Source: Acanthochromis polyacanthus (lineage: Eukaryota; Chordata; Actinopteri; Pomacentridae). From it: DNA of 64,000 nucleotides. The notes beneath the pieces were generated by a model. That model saw nothing but the letters and a program-made list of their open reading frames with translations, made no database searches and was not told where the DNA came from. Positions 63,101 to 64,000 of the stretch are shown in pieces; within the stretch, counting starts at the first letter, position 1; every line of letters starts with the position of its first letter. The position numbers and the translations under genes are program-made. The stretch spans positions 15,821,962 to 15,885,961 of the forward strand of contig NC_067121.1 in NCBI RefSeq assembly GCF_021347895.1, read 5' to 3'.

Positions 63101-63757
63101 TTGCATTAAATACTCATTATTTATTTTCCAAAGAAATAGGGAGTCGCAACAGAGCGATGAAAGAGCCACATGCGGCTCCAGAGTCAAAAAATGCTTTTCT
63201 TTCAAAAAATAAGGACATTTCTAAGTGACCCTAAACTTTTGAACAGCAGTGAAAATCCAGTAAAGAGAAACTCACGTCCAGTGTTTTCAAACAGAACCTT
63301 GTCGTTAAGACCCAGGCGCAACTCAGGCATTCCAGACAGGAAGACACGCATCTTAATGGAGCCAACTATCTCACTCCGTAGAACATTACCATTGGCACTA
63401 ACCTGAAAGACAGGGGGATCAAAAGTATCACGGGTTCAGAGGTGGTTCAAAGTATTAGTCATTTAAAAAAAAAAAATCACAGCACAGAGAACAGCAAGAT
63501 CTCACTTAACTCTCTGCGTATGTTGTGACGCATGCAGGGAGGAAGTTTACAAACATCGTGACAGGCATTCCTTAAGCAACACAGGCCTTCTAAAACAAGG
63601 AGTTCCTACCAGGAGGTTGACTGACTCAATGACGTCCAGGAAGACCTCATTCTTCCTGTACTTGATGCCCTCTGACCTCCAGGAGACAGCGTTAGTGACC
63701 GTGGCAGGGGGTCTCGGGGCACCGGTGTCTAGCTTGTGACCCTCCTGGGTTATGTAT
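45084..63757 (-). CDS. ap1m1: AP-1 complex subunit mu-1, partial gene (residues 134-423 of 423)
   Basis: Medium subunit of the AP-1 clathrin adaptor, which sorts cargo between the trans-Golgi network and endosomes by binding YxxPhi signals. Eight exons (high to low): 63610-63757, 63276-63402, 61980-62122, 52808-52879, 52338-52496, 51779-51904, 45510-45585, 45084-45106. All introns begin GT and end AG, phases agree, and the joined frame gives 290 residues plus a shared Glu codon (residue 133). This matches the C-terminal mu homology domain and leaves 132 residues (the longin-like N-terminal domain) beyond the right edge. The cargo-site residues Asp174 (VFLDVIE) and Trp408 (ALPWVRY) are present. 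Wording such as [15 protein letters not shown] and [13 protein letters not shown] favours mu-1A (ap1m1) over mu-1B (ap1m2), and rules out AP-2 mu. Introns of 9.1 and 6.2 kb are loaded with repeats. Confidence 0.96.
45510..45585 (-). CDS. ap1m1: ap1m1 exon G
   Basis: Acceptor tttcctgacag, donor gtaggt. Encodes [20 protein letters not shown] then ITQNG plus the first base of Asp. Contains Trp408, which packs against the tyrosine-signal residue in the family. Confidence 0.97.
45590..46220. other. ap1m1 intron, no repeat recognised
   Basis: Start of the 6.2 kb intron between exons G and F. No repeat family or other feature recognised in this part. Confidence 0.4.
46216..46879. mobile_element. 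hAT-type MITE in an ap1m1 intron
   Basis: The body is 46224-46871. The ends CAGGGGTGTCAAAC and TTTGACACCCCTG are an inverted pair typical of fish hAT elements. The flanking octamers GTCTACTT (46216-46223) and GTCTACGT (46872-46879) differ at one base and are the expected 8-bp target duplication. Internal GGCC-rich words (GGGCCAAAACTGGGTCC, GTCTGGCCCACTTGACATCAAATT) are also typical. There is no ORF, so it needed an outside transposase. Confidence 0.85.
46885..47955. other. ap1m1 intron, nothing recognised
   Basis: AT-rich intron sequence without a repeat or gene that I recognise. Confidence 0.4.
47960..48300. other. CpG-rich patch inside an ap1m1 intron
   Basis: GC- and CpG-rich relative to its flanks, with words such as GAGAGCGCCGTGGTC and GTCTGCCGGCACAGC. 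A 113-codon plus-strand frame (47968-48309) follows from the low stop density. No domain or repeat recognised. It could be an internal promoter, an enhancer or an old exon. Confidence 0.35.
48305..51775. other. ap1m1 intron, nothing recognised
   Basis: AT-rich intron sequence. Short open frames only, with no repeat family or RNA gene recognised. Confidence 0.4.
51779..51904 (-). CDS. ap1m1: ap1m1 exon F
   Basis: Acceptor cttgtcacag, donor gtacgt. Encodes 42 complete codons from [15 protein letters not shown] through [13 protein letters not shown] to YFTTSGIQ. The [13 protein letters not shown] stretch favours mu-1A over mu-1B. Confidence 0.97.
51965..52165 (+). repeat. dispersed repeat fragment between ap1m1 exons F and E
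   Basis: Contains CTCTTGGATGAGAAGTGAAACGTCTTCAAG and GATTTAAACAACTTTGGATAACCATGACCTGGATGA, a tail shared by many fish repeat copies from memory of such sequences. The family could not be fixed. It fills most of the 433-base intron. Confidence 0.5.
52338..52496 (-). CDS. ap1m1: ap1m1 exon E
   Basis: Acceptor gtttcttag, donor gtgagc. Encodes 53 complete codons, from [20 protein letters not shown] through [18 protein letters not shown] to WSIKSFP. Confidence 0.97.
52808..52879 (-). CDS. ap1m1: ap1m1 exon D
   Basis: Acceptor gttgttttag, donor gtaggt. Encodes 24 complete codons, beginning [20 protein letters not shown] and ending YMIK. Confidence 0.97.
52885..53740. other. ap1m1 large intron, nothing recognised
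   Basis: First part of the 9.1 kb intron between exons D and C. No repeat family or gene recognised. Confidence 0.4.
53745..54107 (+). mobile_element. tRNA-derived SINE, near full length (33.5 kb family)
   Basis: The insert is about 53753-54099. Matches the SINE at 33556-33930 over its length, including GTGGTTAGCACCATCGCCTTGCAG, CATGGAGTTTGCATGTTCTC and CAGCTGGGATAGGCTACAG, with a GGAT tail. The B box is degraded (GGTTCACGTTCC). ATGGCTAA occurs at 53745-53752 and 54100-54107 as a probable target duplication. Older than the 33.5 kb copy. Confidence 0.85.
54190..54537 (-). repeat. tandem duplication of an inverted SINE 3' fragment
   Basis: Two units, each the minus-strand 3' end of the same SINE family: (CATC)n, TTCTCTATACACCGCTTCCTC, GCTGGAGCCTATCCCAGCTGACTCGGGCG and GTCGCCAGTCTGTCGCA. 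The flank CATTTA(T/C)TGAATGTCC occurs three times, at about 54191, 54352 and 54521, so the unit is about 161-169 bases and the two units differ mainly in CATC copy number. This points to duplication of one insertion and its target site. Confidence 0.85.
54540..55840. other. ap1m1 large intron, nothing recognised
   Basis: AT-rich intron sequence; no gene or repeat family that I can support. Confidence 0.4.
55845..56690 (+). pseudogene. L2-type LINE, C-terminal part of the reverse transcriptase ORF
   Basis: An open frame of 274 codons (from 55866) gives the thumb and C-terminal region of a fish L2-type [101 protein letters not shown] and FNFKTLL. The last 70 or so residues run into hydrophobic 3' sequence that is probably untranslated. 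The catalytic YADD core and the endonuclease are missing, so it is a 5'-truncated, inactive copy, antisense to ap1m1. The frame is well preserved, so the copy is not very old. Confidence 0.85.
56695..57045. other. ap1m1 large intron spacer
   Basis: Between LINE copies. A short inverted pair, GAACACATTCAGTTC and GAACCGAATGTGTTCAGC, lies at about 56877-56927. Otherwise nothing recognised. Confidence 0.35.
57047..57262 (-). mobile_element. L2-type LINE 3' end
   Basis: Close match to 23312-23520 in the same orientation: an (AATTC)n tail, TTTATATAGCGTCAATTACAGTC, CGTCTCAAGACGCTTTACAG, GGCGACAGTGGCAAGG and CCTCGAGCAGAACCCGGC. Only the last 215 bases of the element are present, which is 5' truncation. 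Confidence 0.88.
57299..60733 (+). mobile_element. 5'-truncated L1-type LINE with 18-bp target duplication
   Basis: The insert is about 57317-60717. The identical 18-mer AAAACTATCAAACTTCAT flanks it at 57299-57316 and 60716-60733, overlapping the A-rich tail. A polyadenylation signal (AAATAAAAATT) precedes the tail, so this is a textbook target-primed insertion. ORF1 and most of the endonuclease are missing. It lies antisense to ap1m1 in a 9.1 kb intron. Confidence 0.95.
57338..60459 (+). pseudogene. L1-type ORF2 (endonuclease end, reverse transcriptase, C-terminal domain), broken
   Basis: ORF2 of an L1-clade LINE. The start holds the end of the endonuclease ([13 protein letters not shown], near 57350-57390). 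A shift near 57490 leads into 57516-58205 (coiled-coil-like [20 protein letters not shown], then [15 protein letters not shown]). Another break near 58205 leads into the frame with [13 protein letters not shown] and [20 protein letters not shown] further shift near 58540-58590 leads into the polymerase core YADDILLF (58770-58793) and [21 protein letters not shown] stop at 59670 and another near 60002 follow. The last part keeps a cysteine/histidine cluster ([13 protein letters not shown]) near 60055-60120. At least four breaks: inactive. Confidence 0.92.
60740..61020. other. ap1m1 large intron spacer
   Basis: AT-rich sequence with no feature recognised. Confidence 0.35.
61026..61630 (+). pseudogene. 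Rex1/Babar-like LINE 3' part
   Basis: An uninterrupted frame from 61026 to 61467 encodes the C-terminal end of a non-LTR retrotransposon protein: [62 protein letters not shown] and [17 protein letters not shown] 3' untranslated part follows, ending GGGATAAATAAAGTATCTATCTAT, with a short TATC tail. The reverse transcriptase core is absent. The exact clade (Rex1/Babar versus a related CR1/L2 group) is uncertain. This is the fourth LINE piece in the same ap1m1 intron, all four antisense or inverted remnants. Confidence 0.75.
61722..61810. repeat. short ATTACTCGATTA-rich repeat fragment
   Basis: Contains several ATTACTCGATTA / AATAATCGAT words over about 90 bases and ends CAGCTGCAGCCCTAA. Such ends are common in non-autonomous fish DNA transposons, but only one end is visible. 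Confidence 0.45.
61980..62122 (-). CDS. ap1m1: ap1m1 exon C
   Basis: Acceptor atgtgtctag, donor gtgagt. Completes an Arg codon, then 47 codons: [20 protein letters not shown] through [18 protein letters not shown] to SYRLNTH. Confidence 0.98.
62365..63251 (-). mobile_element. Tc1/mariner-type MITE, copy 2, interrupted
   Basis: Inverted copy of the MITE at 26108-26480. The left end is CCTACCGTCCAGAAGTTTGGGGTCACC and the right end is GTGACCCTAAACTTTTGAACAGCAGTG. The inner parts match closely up to TCTAGA (62639-62644) and resume at AAAAAATGC near 63186. About 37 bases of MITE sequence are missing between these points and are replaced by a 540-base insert. The right end lies only about 24 bases inside the intron from the donor of ap1m1 exon B. 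Confidence 0.85.
62645..63185. mobile_element. hAT-like fragment nested in the MITE
   Basis: The left end TAGGGGCAAGCAACC resembles hAT ends of the CAGGGGTCGGCAACC type. The right side carries GAAAGAGCCACATGCGGCTCCAGAGTC, which also occurs in such elements, but its last bases and a clean 8-bp duplication are missing. There is no ORF. The interior is AT-rich. Confidence 0.6.
63276..63402 (-). CDS. ap1m1: ap1m1 exon B
   Basis: Acceptor ctgtctttcag, donor gtgagt. Encodes [20 protein letters not shown], then [20 protein letters not shown] and TG, plus the first base of Arg. Confidence 0.98.
63610..63757 (-). CDS. ap1m1: ap1m1 exon A (first exon in the window)
   Basis: Acceptor tttatctcgcag, donor gtagga. 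The first base completes the Glu133 codon. Then [39 protein letters not shown] and [10 protein letters not shown] follow. It covers the linker with the regulatory Thr region and the first strand of the mu homology domain, including Asp174 of the cargo pocket. Confidence 0.98.
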
Positions 63758-64000
63758 CTGCGAGATAAAAATGTAAACACTGAGGCAAAACTGAAAAAAG
63801 GGGAAATTAACGGTCTGCAGGGATTAGTTCCCAGAAAGCATCAAAGCAGACAAGAGACGTTGTGATGGTTAAAAGGGAGGATTGTGTGACTTATTACTGT
63901 ATTCAGAGAACACGGGGAAATCCAGAGTTAGCTACATGACTGCTTCAATCACACTCCTGGAAGTTTAAACGGTCACTTACAGTTCTTTATGGTGAAGACA
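63758..64000. other. ap1m1 intron running off the right edge
   Basis: No exon matching the expected preceding residues (ending SKILQ plus two bases of Glu) is found here, so the upstream exons lie beyond 64000. Confidence 0.7.

Noticed and set aside
45084..63757. Assignment to AP-2 mu (ap2m1) or AP-1 mu-1B (ap1m2).
   Set aside because: The wording of the C-terminal domain follows AP-1 mu rather than AP-2 mu, and the diagnostic stretches [15 protein letters not shown] and [13 protein letters not shown] agree with mu-1A rather than mu-1B.
63970..64000. Donor-like gtaagt on the minus strand at the right edge, considered as the previous ap1m1 exon.
   Set aside because: The translation in the needed phase does not give the expected residues before Glu133 (SKILQ), so it is not that exon.

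Overview
The window is vertebrate nuclear DNA, almost certainly from a ray-finned (percomorph-like) fish. Coding density is low, real exons are separated by introns, and the interspersed repeats are typical of teleosts: Tc1/mariner elements with long inverted repeats, hAT-type non-autonomous elements, L2, L1 and Rex1-like LINEs, and tRNA-derived SINEs. One gene can be identified with confidence. It is the 3' two thirds of ap1m1 (mu-1 subunit of the AP-1 clathrin adaptor) on the minus strand, from about 45.1 kb to beyond the right edge. Eight coding exons with canonical splice sites read in a continuous frame and give 290 residues, equal to residues 134-423 of the vertebrate protein, and they end in a normal stop.

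Layout. 1-45 kb holds no gene I can name. It contains a palindromic MITE (0.67-0.94 kb), an L2 LINE split by another repeat (5.0-6.5 kb), a possible small spliced minus-strand transcript (9.05-9.65 kb), a decayed Tc1 copy (9.65-10.8 kb), a tRNA-derived SINE (18.0-18.4 kb), an inverted L2 3' end split by a 1.58 kb hAT-like element (23.3-25.6 kb), a MITE and a Tc1 element with an unbroken transposase placed end to end (26.1-28.1 kb), a dispersed repeat (29.9-30.5 kb), a (CTCAC)n array (32.2 kb), a second SINE family (33.55 and 38.1 kb), an inverted-repeat element marked by GCCTAGGC octamers (34.2-34.7 kb), an L2 3' end (40.4-41.2 kb) and a compound (TA)n(CA)n array (41.2 kb). The rest is single-copy-looking noncoding DNA, with a few stretches that could be conserved regulatory elements.

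45-64 kb is ap1m1. Its introns carry most of the local repeats. The 6.2 kb intron between exons G and F holds a hAT MITE and a CpG-rich patch. The 9.1 kb intron between exons D and C is filled with SINE copies, two L2 pieces, a 5'-truncated L1 with a clear target-site duplication, and a Rex1-like LINE. A MITE disrupted by a hAT-like fragment ends about 24 bases from the splice donor of exon B.

The only intact mobile-element protein is the 346-residue Tc1 transposase. All LINE proteins are broken or partial. Nothing here is bacterial, viral or operon-like. No intact tRNA or rRNA gene was seen.
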